Part shown: positions 23,930 through 32,052 of the stretch, piece by piece
Position numbering within the stretch: position 1 is the first letter of the stretch
Layout: each line of letters starts with the position of its first letter
Assembly (NCBI RefSeq): GCF_007097485.1
Contig: NZ_VKDE01000043.1
Span: 1 to 32,154 of the forward strand
Direction: 5' to 3'
DNA: 32,154 bases
Source: Carboxylicivirga sp. M1479
Lineage (GTDB): Bacteria; Bacteroidota; Bacteroidia; Bacteroidales; Marinilabiliaceae
Made by a program: the position numbers and the translations under genes
Notes under the pieces: generated by a model
Told to the model about the DNA's origin: nothing
Seen by the model: only the letters and a program-made list of their open reading frames with translations
Databases searched by the model: none

Positions 23930-25834
23930 ATGAATCGTTTATTAAGCTTAGTATTATTGAGCCTTACTATGGTAGGAGCTCTTGCTCAGGATAATGTTAT
24001 TTTATCTATTGAAAATCAGCAGTTCTCAGTTGATGAATTCAATTATATTTTCGAAAAAAATAATGCTTTAACCCAAGAGCCTGTCAGTAAAAATGAATAC
24101 GTAGACCTGTTTGTCAACTATAAACTTAAGGTGGCCGAAGCAATGGCACAAGGGTATGATACTTTGAGTAGCTTTAAGCAAGAATTAAATTATTATAGAG
24201 ACGAGCTGGCTAAACCTTATTTAAATGATAAAAAGGCAACTGAAGAAGTTGTTGAAGAAGCTTATCAACACATGTTGTATGAGATTGAAGCATCACATAT
24301 TCTTATCAAACTGCCAAAATCGCCAAGCCCAAAAGATACATTAGAGGCCTATAACAAGGTGGCTAAAATAAAAAGCCAGTTAAGCAAAGGAAAGGATTTC
24401 AAACAGATGGCTATTGAGTTTTCTGAGGGGCCCTCTGGAAAGAACGGTGGTCATTTGGGTTATTTTGGTGCTTTTATGATGGTATATCCGTTTGAAAAGG
24501 CGGCTTATAATACTCCTGTTGGTGAAGTGTCGGACATAACGCGTACTTCATTTGGATACCATTTGATTAAAGTTCATAACAAGAGAAAAAACCAAGGTGA
24601 AATATTAGTTGCTCACATTATGAAGGCTTTTCCCTATCAAGCCAACGAGCAAATTCAAAACCAATCTAAGATCGCAATTGATTCTATTCATCGTAAGTTA
24701 ATGAATGGTGAGTCGTTTGATGAGATGGTAGCGCAGTTTTCTGATGATAAACAAACAGTAGCCAATAAAGGACAGCTTCCTTGGTTTGGTTCGGGGCGAA
24801 TGGTGCCTGAATTTAGTGATGCAGCCTTTGGTTTGGCAAAAGATGGCGATATTTCTCAACCCGTTAAAACACAGTTTGGTTGGCACATTATTCAGCGTTT
24901 AGATAGTCGCCCTGTTAAACCAATTGATGAATGCAAGGATGAAATTATGCAAAAGATAAAGCGCGATGAGCGTGCTTTTGCTGGAAAAAAGGCGACCGTT
25001 GAGCGATTAAAAAATGAATATAATTACACGGTTAATGCTAATGATTATCAGCAATTGACTCAAATTGTAGTTAAGAATAGTCAATTGGAAAAAGAGGCTT
25101 TCATTAAAAAGATAAATGATGCTTCTTTAAAAGTTGCCTCATTCGCTGATGTAGTTTTTGATTCTGAGAAGATAGCCAATGAAGCCTTTCCGTTTAATTT
25201 GCCTGAAAAAGGTTTAAGCGATGCTGATTTTCAACAAGTGTGGGATGCTTATGTTGAAGACGAATTGCTTGCATATGAGAAGAGTCAATTGGAAGCGAAG
25301 TATCCAGAATTTAAGTTTCTGATGAACGAATACCACGATGGTTTATTAATTTTTGAGATTAGTCAAAAGGAAATTTGGAACAAAGCATCAAACGATAGTA
25401 TTGGTTTGGCTTCATTTTACGAACACAATAGTTCGAATTATATTCTGGACGAACATTTTGAAGGGCAACTATATTATTGCAAATCAAAAAAAGTACTGAA
25501 ACAGTTGAAAAAAGCTTTAAAGAAACAACCTGAACTGGTATTAGACTCATTAAGTGCTGAATTAAAAGATAATATCTTATTGAAAGAAGGGCGTTTTTTT
25601 AAAGGTGATGAAGTGCAGTTAGATGCCCAGATTTGGAAAGAAAAAGCTAGTGTTATCAATGTCAATTATCCATACTTATTCACGCAAGGAACAAAAGTAG
25701 CAGAAAGTACTCAGATGCTTGATGAGGTAAGAGGGCGTGTTATTTCTGATTATCAGGAGCAGTTAGAGAAAGAATGGATTAACTCACTACATGAAAAGTT
25801 TAAACCAGAGGTAAATACTTTTGTAATTAAGTAA
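23930..25834 (+). CDS. Periplasmic PpiC-type peptidyl-prolyl isomerase with two rotamase domains
   Basis: The protein has 634 residues. A signal peptide is visible (MNRLLSLVLLSLTMVGALA, likely cut after A19). A SurA-N-like helical part covers about 20-115. Two parvulin domains follow at about 118-218 (ASHILIKL, GGHLGYFG, SFGYHLIKV) and 222-328 (LPWFGSGRMVPEF, FGWHIIQRL). The C-terminal 300 residues have no family I recognise and may bind substrate. It should act as a foldase/chaperone for outer-membrane or secreted proteins. It leads a cluster with a lipoprotein (44 bp gap) and a SurA homologue, a pattern also seen in Bacteroides. Confidence 0.9.
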   Translation: MNRLLSLVLLSLTMVGALAQDNVILSIENQQFSVDEFNYIFEKNNALTQEPVSKNEYVDLFVNYKLKVAEAMAQGYDTLSSFKQELNYYRDELAKPYLNDKKATEEVVEEAYQHMLYEIEASHILIKLPKSPSPKDTLEAYNKVAKIKSQLSKGKDFKQMAIEFSEGPSGKNGGHLGYFGAFMMVYPFEKAAYNTPVGEVSDITRTSFGYHLIKVHNKRKNQGEILVAHIMKAFPYQANEQIQNQSKIAIDSIHRKLMNGESFDEMVAQFSDDKQTVANKGQLPWFGSGRMVPEFSDAAFGLAKDGDISQPVKTQFGWHIIQRLDSRPVKPIDECKDEIMQKIKRDERAFAGKKATVERLKNEYNYTVNANDYQQLTQIVVKNSQLEKEAFIKKINDASLKVASFADVVFDSEKIANEAFPFNLPEKGLSDADFQQVWDAYVEDELLAYEKSQLEAKYPEFKFLMNEYHDGLLIFEISQKEIWNKASNDSIGLASFYEHNSSNYILDEHFEGQLYYCKSKKVLKQLKKALKKQPELVLDSLSAELKDNILLKEGRFFKGDEVQLDAQIWKEKASVINVNYPYLFTQGTKVAESTQMLDEVRGRVISDYQEQLEKEWINSLHEKFKPEVNTFVIK

Positions 25835-25850
25835 CAATACTATACTTTCG
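25820..25850 (+). promoter_or_regulatory. Candidate promoter (-33 TTTG / -7 TACTTTCG) for the lipoprotein gene
   Basis: TTTG at 25820-25823 and TACTTTCG at 25843-25850 are separated by 19 bp, the spacing of Bacteroidota -33/-7 promoters (TTTG-N19-TAnnTTTG, one mismatch in the -7). The start codon is at 25879. The -33 box lies inside the end of the preceding gene. Confidence 0.45.
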
Positions 25851-25878
25851 GCAAATTATTTGATTAAAAAGTGTTTTC

Positions 25879-26739
25879 ATGAATCAAAAATATGTATTTG
25901 CCAGCCTTTTTGTGCTGTTTGCTATTTTTCTCACTAGTGCCTGTAAGGTAAATGGTGAACAAGAGCAAGCTGAACCTTTGGTACGCATTAATTCCACGGT
26001 GTTAACCAAAGGGAAAGTGTACGATGCGGTGCCAAACAGTTTGTCGAAAGAAGATAGCGCCATTTTTGCACAGGATTTTATTAACAGGTGGATTCGTTCA
26101 GAATTGTTATTGAGTAAGGCTGAGTTAAACCTTACGCCTGGCGAAAAGGATGTTGAACAATTACTGGAAGAGTATCGTCGTTCGTTGTTAATCCACCAAT
26201 ATCAGCAGAAGTTGTTGGAACAGAAATATAGTCCCTTAATCACCAGTTCCGAAATTAAATCGTATTACAACGATATGATTGATAACTTTAAACTATCAGA
26301 GCCTGTAATAAAAGGAGTTTTTGTTATTGTGCCAAAGTCGGCGCCAAATATTGATGATGTAGAAAAGTTGTATCGATCAGATGAGGCTGAGGACATTGTA
26401 GCCTTAGAAGCCTATTGCTTTAAGAATGCGAAAAAATATGAAGTGTTTCTTGATCATTGGTTAACTATGCAGAATATTAACAAACGCCTGCCAGTGGCCT
26501 TAAATCGTCCAGAGCGTTTTATTCGGAACAATAACTATTATCATACAACAGATTCTTTATATCAATACTTTTTGTCGATTAAAGACTATAAAATGAGCGG
26601 TGAGGTGGCTCCCTTAGACTTTGTTGAGAGTAAAGTAAAAGCTATCCTTTTAAATAAAAAGAGGCTTGAATTTATAAAGCAGCTTGAAAAGGATTTGTAT
26701 GACGAAGCCTTGAAAGGAAAGTATATCACTTTTTATTAA
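25879..26739 (+). CDS. SurA-N-like lipoprotein in the folding cluster
   Basis: The protein has 286 residues. An N-terminal lipoprotein signal ends in the lipobox LTSAC with lipidated C22. The body is mainly alpha-helical, resembling the N-terminal chaperone part of SurA (FAQDFINRWIRSELLLSKAELN, then paired helices), without the two parvulin domains of its neighbours. It is probably membrane-anchored on the periplasmic side. The role is inferred from position between two PpiC-type isomerases: a chaperone or adaptor in outer-membrane protein biogenesis lacking isomerase activity. No catalytic motif is visible. It is followed by a 294-bp gap before the SurA gene. Confidence 0.82.
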   Translation: MNQKYVFASLFVLFAIFLTSACKVNGEQEQAEPLVRINSTVLTKGKVYDAVPNSLSKEDSAIFAQDFINRWIRSELLLSKAELNLTPGEKDVEQLLEEYRRSLLIHQYQQKLLEQKYSPLITSSEIKSYYNDMIDNFKLSEPVIKGVFVIVPKSAPNIDDVEKLYRSDEAEDIVALEAYCFKNAKKYEVFLDHWLTMQNINKRLPVALNRPERFIRNNNYYHTTDSLYQYFLSIKDYKMSGEVAPLDFVESKVKAILLNKKRLEFIKQLEKDLYDEALKGKYITFY

Positions 26740-26929
26740 ATCCAAGGTAAGAAATGGCTTGATGCCATTGGAGCAACTTTAGATTTAATTCGAGTGTTTT
26801 CGTTAAATTTAAAATGATTTTTCAAGCCGAATCAACAAGATTTAATCATGGGCTTTTGAGGAGTATCTATTGTAACTCCTAAGTGGCTAAAAACTCCACT
26901 ACAATTGATAATTGCAGCAAAAAATTATG

Positions 26930-26938
26930 TAGGTTTGC
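26930..26938 (+). promoter_or_regulatory. Probable -7 element of the surA-like gene promoter
   Basis: TAGGTTTGC matches the Bacteroidota -7 consensus TAnnTTTGY exactly. ATTG at 26904-26907, 22 bp upstream, is a partial -33 match. The gene starts about 95 bp downstream at 27034, leaving a leader of roughly 90 bases. Confidence 0.5.
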
Positions 26939-27033
26939 AATTGCCTTTTTAAGATGCCATAATTTGTTGGAGAGAATTAATGGCAAGTGCATCTTGAGAC
27001 TTGAATAAGAAAAAGATATACAAAATTAAAAGT

Positions 27034-28392
27034 ATGAAGAAATTCATTAAGATAAGTACATTATTATTAGCGTTAACTATCTCGTACCAAGTAGTTGAGG
27101 CGCAAACCAATGTCATTGATGAAGTAATTGCTGTAGTGGGTGATAATGCTATTCTTAAATCCGATATTGAGCATCAGTATGAACAGGCTTTAGTTGAGGG
27201 TGCCAATTATGCTGGCGATTTAAAGTGCCATTTGTTTGAGCAAGCTTTGATTAGTAAGTTACTATTAAACCAGGCTGAACTGGATAGTGTTGAAGTTGGA
27301 GAGAACGAAGTTGTGAACCAGGTTGATCAGCGTGTGAACTATTTTATCTCTCAAATAGGAGATAAAGAGAAGCTAGAAGAATATTTTAATAAGTCGCTGT
27401 TGCAAATTAAGCGCGATCAAATGGAAATGGTGCGCACACAAATGCTAACTCAGCGTATGCAACAAGAAATTACGAAGGACATTAATGTTACCCCTGCTGA
27501 TATACGTGGATACTACCGAAACTTGCCAAAAGATAGTTTGCCTATGGTGCCAACACAATACGAATTACAAGAGATTGTGTTGCATCCGAAAGTAGACCAG
27601 GAAGAAGTAGATCGCGTAAAGGCTCAGTTGAGAGGGTTTCAAAAGCAAGTGAATGAGGGGCGAGATTTTGCTACTTTAGCTGTATTATACTCTGAGGATA
27701 AAGGATCGGCTACACGAGGTGGAGAATTAGGCTGGATGCCACGTTCTAGTTTAGTGCCTGAGTTTGCAAGTGTGGCTTTTAATATGCAGGATAAAAAGAA
27801 AGTATCAAAAATTGTTGAAACTGAATTCGGTTACCATATTATTCAACTGATTGATCGTAAAGGAGAGCGCATTAATTGTCGACACATTCTAATTAAGCCA
27901 AAAATTAATGATGAGGCTCGCAAAGAAGCTGAAGCAACATTGGATACCATCAGAGGTTTAATAGTTGATGAAACCATGTCTTTTGAAGAGGCTGCCTTGC
28001 GTTTCTCAATGAATAAAGACTCACGTACAAGTGGCGGACAAATGGTAAATCCTCAAAGTGGAACGGCAAAATTTCAAATGTCTGAAATACCAGTAGCCAT
28101 TAATAAAGAGTTGCAGAATTTGAAAGAAGGAGAGATGTCTGAATCTTTCTTTATGTTAGATGAACGTAAAGGAAAAGAAACATTCAGACTGCTTAAGCTT
28201 AAAAGAAAATCTCCTCCGCATAAAGCCAGCTTAAAAGAAGATTATCAATTGTTACAATCCATGTTAGAAAATAGCATGCGAAAAGAAACATTAGATAAAT
28301 GGATTATCGCCAAGCAGCTTGATACCTATATTACCATTGATGAAAAATGGGTAAATTGTGATTTCGAATATAGCAACTGGATCACCAAGTAG
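27034..28392 (+). CDS. surA: SurA-type periplasmic peptidyl-prolyl isomerase/chaperone
   Basis: The protein has 452 residues from ATG 27034. An in-frame TTG eleven codons earlier would place charged residues before the signal peptide and is not favoured. The signal peptide MKKFIKISTLLLALTIS... is likely cut after A23 (VEA-QT). The SurA N-domain (VIDEVIAVVGDNAILKSDIE) covers about 24-165. Parvulin domain 1 (GGELGWMPRSSLVPEFASVAF, FGYHIIQLID) is about 170-275 and a weaker parvulin domain 2 (CRHILIKPK, TSGGQMV) about 278-385. It should assist folding of outer-membrane beta-barrels. It is third in the folding cluster with its own upstream promoter candidate, and is followed by a strong terminator. 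Confidence 0.92.
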   Translation: MKKFIKISTLLLALTISYQVVEAQTNVIDEVIAVVGDNAILKSDIEHQYEQALVEGANYAGDLKCHLFEQALISKLLLNQAELDSVEVGENEVVNQVDQRVNYFISQIGDKEKLEEYFNKSLLQIKRDQMEMVRTQMLTQRMQQEITKDINVTPADIRGYYRNLPKDSLPMVPTQYELQEIVLHPKVDQEEVDRVKAQLRGFQKQVNEGRDFATLAVLYSEDKGSATRGGELGWMPRSSLVPEFASVAFNMQDKKKVSKIVETEFGYHIIQLIDRKGERINCRHILIKPKINDEARKEAEATLDTIRGLIVDETMSFEEAALRFSMNKDSRTSGGQMVNPQSGTAKFQMSEIPVAINKELQNLKEGEMSESFFMLDERKGKETFRLLKLKRKSPPHKASLKEDYQLLQSMLENSMRKETLDKWIIAKQLDTYITIDEKWVNCDFEYSNWITK

Positions 28393-28417
28393 CAGCTTTA
28401 AAATATTATATCAATTG

Positions 28418-28450
28418 AAGCTCTGGGATTTTATTCCAGAGCTTTTTTTT
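28418..28450 (+). terminator. Rho-independent terminator after surA
   Basis: AAGCTCTGG (28418-28426) pairs with CCAGAGCTT (28436-28444), followed by a run of eight T. It starts 26 bases after the stop codon. Confidence 0.9.
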
Positions 28451-28543
28451 GTGATTGATACATTTTGGACGAAAAAAAACAGGTTCATATGTACATGAGG
28501 TGATAAAAATGTTTAAATTTGAATTATTGCAATTATGTAAGGT

Positions 28544-28843
28544 GTGAAACGAGTAACCTATCAGTTCAAAAACTCCCATTTAGAAGCTTATTTTTGGTTA
28601 ATCGCCCTTGTTTCACTAGCCGTATCATCACCTGATGATGCATCGCATTACACACTTTGTATTTTTAAAAATTTAGGTTTTGACTTTTGTCCGGGTTGCG
28701 GATTAGGGCATGCAATAACATACTTATTTCATGGCCAGTTAATTGAATCTTGGCAATCACACCCTTTAGCACTTGTTGCTATTATTGTGTTAGTCTATAG
28801 ATCAGTCAGCATCTTGAAAAGAGGCATAACCATAACACGTTAA
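28544..28843 (+). CDS. DUF2752 small membrane protein
   Basis: The protein has 99 residues. The family signature CPGCGLGHAITYLFHG (about 49-64) identifies DUF2752, flanked by hydrophobic helices at about 16-28 and 74-90. A TAA directly precedes the GTG at 28544 in frame, and no ATG follows early, so GTG is the only plausible start. The function is unknown. The paired cysteines and following His suggest metal or redox chemistry, which is speculation. The TM2-domain gene follows after 11 bases, a pairing I recognise from other Bacteroidota. Confidence 0.85.
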   Translation: MKRVTYQFKNSHLEAYFWLIALVSLAVSSPDDASHYTLCIFKNLGFDFCPGCGLGHAITYLFHGQLIESWQSHPLALVAIIVLVYRSVSILKRGITITR

Positions 28844-28854
28844 AAAAACAGACT

Positions 28855-29199
28855 ATGAACAAAATTTACACCTTATTGCCAGAAGTAGAAGGCGAAGAAG
28901 CTATTTTTCTTGATTCGCTGATGAAGGATATGAATGAAGAGCAAGCTCAAAACTTCATTCTTATTTATCGAGGACGTCGCAAAGACTCTCAAACGATTTT
29001 ATTGACTGCATTACTCGGGTTTTTTGGGTTTGCTGGTATTCATCGTTTTTTTATTAACCATATTGGTATGGGTATCTTGTATTTTTTTACAGCAGGTTTA
29101 TGTTTTATTGGTACCATAGTTGATGTGGTAAATCATAAAAACCTGGCTTTTGAACACAATCAGCAAGTGGCTCGCGAAGTGAAGATACTACTAGGCTAG
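28855..29199 (+). CDS. TM2-domain membrane protein
   Basis: The protein has 114 residues. A charged N-terminal part (1-45) precedes a TM2 domain with GFFGFAGIHRFF, the glycine-rich first helix and HRF turn, then a second helix (MGILYFFTAGLCFIGTIVDVV). The biochemical role of stand-alone bacterial TM2 proteins is unknown. It is co-transcribed with the DUF2752 gene. Its TAG stop (29197-29199) overlaps the stop of the convergent SRAP gene, so the two transcripts must run into each other. Confidence 0.88.
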   Translation: MNKIYTLLPEVEGEEAIFLDSLMKDMNEEQAQNFILIYRGRRKDSQTILLTALLGFFGFAGIHRFFINHIGMGILYFFTAGLCFIGTIVDVVNHKNLAFEHNQQVAREVKILLG

Positions 29200-29924
29200 T
29201 CTTCATCAAAGATATACGGTAAAGCTCCACTGGTTGGGGCTTTTGTTGTTATTGGATTATATATTTCTGCTTTTAATAACTCTTGCGGATAAGGCTTTAT
29301 GTAATCTGATATGCCTTGTTGAGAGGAGGCCTTTAACCAAGCATTTTCATCCTCATGGCTAAGAATAACTGGCATACGAGCTTCCTTTAGTTTGGGGTTA
29401 TTATGAATTGTAGTCAGCATGGCATTGGCTGTTGTGGTTATAATAGTGCATGAATGAGTATTGATGCCAGAGGAATTGTCAAGCCATTCGCTCCACAACC
29501 CAGCAAGCATTAACGGTTCGTTATCTCTACTTGTGATGTAATATGGAATCGTGCCTTTATTTTTATGATGATACTCATAAAAGCCAGCAACCGGCATTAA
29601 ACAGCGTTTGTGCATTGAAGCTTCCTTAAACGATGGCTTTTCAAAAATTGTTTCTCCTCTTGCATTCAGTGTTTTGTTCCAGATATCCTTGGCCTGTTTT
29701 GTGTTTTTTACCCAATTAGGTATTAATCCCCAAAACGACAAAATAGGATGATGTGGTCTTTCGTTCGTGTATATGATTACTTCTGGGTGCGTAAAGCCTG
29801 AAACCTTTTCGTGATCTTTAAAGCGTTTTAACTCCTTTTCGTATCGTTTTATATCTTCAGATACACCGTAGTGCCGCGCTCTTTTTAAAGCTTTTTCGAT
29901 TAGAAATTTAGCTGAATAACACAT
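29196..29924 (-). CDS. SRAP-domain protein (YedK/HMCES family)
   Basis: The 242-residue protein begins Met-Cys, so that after Met removal the catalytic cysteine C2 is N-terminal. Other landmarks are LNARGET (Asn-Arg-Glu loop), GFYEY with the conserved Glu, and IHNNPK...RMPVIL near the C-terminus, with the conserved His in the short insertion form seen in Bacteroidota. Members form a thiazolidine crosslink with abasic sites in single-stranded DNA and so protect them. The role is established for YedK and HMCES and assumed here. It is a single gene divergent from the following dehydrogenase, with no LexA-type box recognised. Confidence 0.92.
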   Translation of the reverse strand: MCYSAKFLIEKALKRARHYGVSEDIKRYEKELKRFKDHEKVSGFTHPEVIIYTNERPHHPILSFWGLIPNWVKNTKQAKDIWNKTLNARGETIFEKPSFKEASMHKRCLMPVAGFYEYHHKNKGTIPYYITSRDNEPLMLAGLWSEWLDNSSGINTHSCTIITTTANAMLTTIHNNPKLKEARMPVILSHEDENAWLKASSQQGISDYIKPYPQELLKAEIYNPITTKAPTSGALPYIFDED

Positions 29925-29989
29925 GACTTGTTTTATTAATCAAACACTTAAGGACTGTATTTGTTGATTATATGAATGAAAGTGATTTA

Positions 29990-30014
29990 TATACATCAAT
30001 CGGTAAAATGTATA
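29990..30014. promoter_or_regulatory. Inverted repeat in the divergent SRAP/dehydrogenase promoter region
   Basis: TATACAT (29990-29996) and ATGTATA (30008-30014) form an inverted repeat with an 11-bp spacer. Half-site centres are 18 bp apart, nearly two helical turns. It is a possible operator for either divergent gene. Confidence 0.35.
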
Positions 30015-30066
30015 CACAGAACATTTGTATTAGAATTAGTTTTGTTATCAAATTAAAATCTAAAAT

Positions 30067-30843
30067 ATGCAAGCAACAGCTTTAATTACAGGAGCATCAA
30101 CAGGTATTGGTAAGGATTTGGCAGAGATACACGCTAGTAAAGGTGGCGATTTAGTTATTGTAGCCCGAAGCAAAGATAAATTGGATACAGTGAAGTCGGA
30201 GTTGGAATCTAAGTACGGTATTAAGGTATTAGTATTGGTAAAGGATCTAACGAAGCTTACTGCTGCACAAGAGGTTTATGATGAGGTTAAAAAAACTGGT
30301 TTAAACATTGATATTCTTATAAATAACGCCGGATTTGGTGGTTTAGGACAGTTTAATGAGCAAAATCCAGAGTTGTTAATGCAAATGATAAATCTTAATG
30401 TGACAACGCTAACACTGTTAACCCGCTTGTTTATGCCCGATTTTCTTGAAAGAAATAGAGGTAAAGTACTTAATGTTTCATCTACAGCCAGTTTAATGCC
30501 AGGGCCATTACAGGCTGTTTATTTTGCAACGAAGGCATATGTTACCTCATTTAGTAATGCTATTGCCGAGGAATTACATAATACAGATGTGACAGTAACC
30601 AACCTGATGCCTGGAGCTACGGAAACGGATTTTGGCTCTCGTTCAGGTATGGATAAAACGGAGATGTTTAAAACTGCAGTTAGTTCAATGGGAGTGGCAA
30701 AAGCAGGTTATGCGGCTATGATGAAAGGTAAGCTAGATGTAATTTCAGGCCTTACGACTTCACAAAAGATGATGATGGCCATGATTCCTTTTATGCCTAA
30801 GAAAATGATGCTATCGCAAATGCGTAAGATGCAAACAGTTTGA
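30067..30843 (+). CDS. Short-chain dehydrogenase/reductase (DltE/YqjQ-like classical SDR)
   Basis: The protein has 258 residues. The cofactor motif TGASTGIG is at 8-15, with R34 after the second strand (ARSKDKL) favouring NADP(H). NNAG lies at 86-89. The catalytic set is N111, S139, Y152 and K156 (YFATK). The end is Met- and Lys-rich (KKMMLSQMRKMQ), common in this SDR branch. The substrate is unknown. It stands alone, divergent from the SRAP gene and convergent with the Crp/Fnr-type regulator, sharing a palindromic terminator with it. Confidence 0.9.
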   Translation: MQATALITGASTGIGKDLAEIHASKGGDLVIVARSKDKLDTVKSELESKYGIKVLVLVKDLTKLTAAQEVYDEVKKTGLNIDILINNAGFGGLGQFNEQNPELLMQMINLNVTTLTLLTRLFMPDFLERNRGKVLNVSSTASLMPGPLQAVYFATKAYVTSFSNAIAEELHNTDVTVTNLMPGATETDFGSRSGMDKTEMFKTAVSSMGVAKAGYAAMMKGKLDVISGLTTSQKMMMAMIPFMPKKMMLSQMRKMQTV

Positions 30844-30848
30844 TGCAG

Positions 30849-30901
30849 CATGTTAAAATAACAAATCCGCCTTGCGTTAGGCGGATTTGTTGTTTAACAT
30901 G
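30849..30901. terminator. Bidirectional terminator between convergent genes
   Basis: Nested perfect arms: CATGTTAAA 30849-30857 with TTTAACATG 30893-30901, and AACAAATCCGCC 30860-30871 with GGCGGATTTGTT 30880-30891, loop TTGCGTTA. It sits 5 bases after the dehydrogenase stop and 45 bases from the end of the opposing Crp/Fnr gene, so it can serve both strands. Confidence 0.85.
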
Positions 30902-30945
30902 TTTGTGACTAAGAAAGTCAATAATCGGAATTGATGAATCGGGAA

Positions 30946-31590
30946 TTAACTAATAATACTTACTCGTTTTAGCCCTTTTATATTGATGATCTTTATGGTG
31001 TCCTTGTCCATGTCTATTAGTTTTTCACGTAGAAAATCATTGAGTGATCGACTAACGGACTCTTTGGATGTGCCAATCCAACTCGCCATATCGGTTCTGG
31101 ATATGCGCAAGGGAAATTGTTCGCCTTCTTTCACCTGAAACAGGTTCATTTGTTTGATTAAGATGTTCGCTGCTCGTCCGCGAACTGTTTTCTGACTCAT
31201 GTCGATGATGGATGTGCATGTGTCTTTCATCTCAGAGCAAGCCTTTTGTAGCATTGAAAAAGCTAAGTTACTATCTGTTTTAAAGGCATATTCTAAGTTG
31301 TTGTTTGATAATTCACATAAAACTGAATTGATCATGCACTCACAGCCTGTAACTTCCGGTTGGTCTGTGAATTGCGAATAATAGCCAACAATTTCGCCTT
31401 CGCGTACTAAACGTACAATTTGTTTTGTGCCTTTAGCGCCAATGCTATATAGTTTAACCATGCCTTTTTTAACCAAATAAGCAGTTCTTGATTTACTGTT
31501 GGCATCATAAATGGTTTCGCCACTACGGTACATCGAACATTTATCAAATGAAGTAAATAACTGACCATTGTTTTCCATAACGTTTTCCAT
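30946..31590 (-). CDS. Crp/Fnr-family transcriptional regulator
   Basis: The protein has 214 residues. The cNMP-binding-like beta roll spans about 10-115 (GETIYDANSKSRTAYLVKKGMVKL). The cAMP-contact signature (R-x-S-A/T) is not recognisable, so the ligand is probably not cAMP. A dimer helix covers about 115-145, and a winged helix (ISRTDMASWIGTSKESVSRSLNDFLREKLI, 163-192) contains the Crp-type recognition helix. Six cysteines (18, 83, 85, 92, 118, 125) do not follow the E. coli FNR cluster spacing. Oxygen, NO or another signal is possible. An ATG five codons in is an alternative start. A minus-strand terminator-like hairpin lies ~50 bases upstream. Confidence 0.9.
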   Translation of the reverse strand: MENVMENNGQLFTSFDKCSMYRSGETIYDANSKSRTAYLVKKGMVKLYSIGAKGTKQIVRLVREGEIVGYYSQFTDQPEVTGCECMINSVLCELSNNNLEYAFKTDSNLAFSMLQKACSEMKDTCTSIIDMSQKTVRGRAANILIKQMNLFQVKEGEQFPLRISRTDMASWIGTSKESVSRSLNDFLREKLIDMDKDTIKIINIKGLKRVSIIS

Positions 31591-31636
31591 CGGAGTACAT
31601 TTTCTAGGTTATACGAATAATGGGACATGGAATAAG

Positions 31637-31676
31637 AAAAAAAGAGACACCAGATTTCGCCAGAAAAGTGCCTCTT
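31637..31676 (-). terminator. Terminator-like hairpin upstream of the Crp/Fnr gene
   Basis: On the minus strand AAGAGGCAC (31676-31668) pairs with GTGTCTCTT (31650-31642, one mismatch) and is followed by seven T (31643-31637). It lies about 50 bases before the Crp/Fnr ATG, in the same direction, so it would stop a transcript entering from the right or act as an attenuator. Confidence 0.55.
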
Positions 31677-32018
31677 AACTTAAACCTTTTGTACTCTATA
31701 GACACTCATATACTCGTATAGGGTGACAATGGCATAACTTTTTTTTCTATTTGGGATCTTTATTTATGAATAAAGCTATTTACGAAGCTGTCTCTTTTGA
31801 AGCAATTCGCGAATTATTTTGCACTAGTAGTTGCTTACTTGTGTTAATCGACTGTGTTCTTTTATTGAAGATGGGATATCGGTTTTAATAAGGTATATAG
31901 CTTATTTATAGCTTACTCTAATGATAAAAAGTAGAAGCCTATTATAGATACGTTATTGTATAAATGTAATTGTCTAAAATAAATATTTAATGTTACATAT
32001 TAAACATAGATAAGTAAT

Positions 32019-32052
32019 GAGGGTGTCCAAAATTACGGCATCCTCTTTTTTT
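32019..32052 (+). terminator. Orphan rho-independent terminator
   Basis: GAGGGTGTC (32019-32027) pairs with GGCATCCTC (32037-32045) with two wobble pairs, followed by seven T. No recognised plus-strand gene precedes it within 400 bases. A short RNA or the 40-codon frame at 31766-31888 are the candidates. Confidence 0.6.

Noticed and set aside
31766-31888. 40-codon plus-strand frame with a hydrophobic middle, before an orphan terminator
   Set aside because: No homologue known to me, no ribosome-binding site or promoter. Kept only as a candidate in the text on the region.
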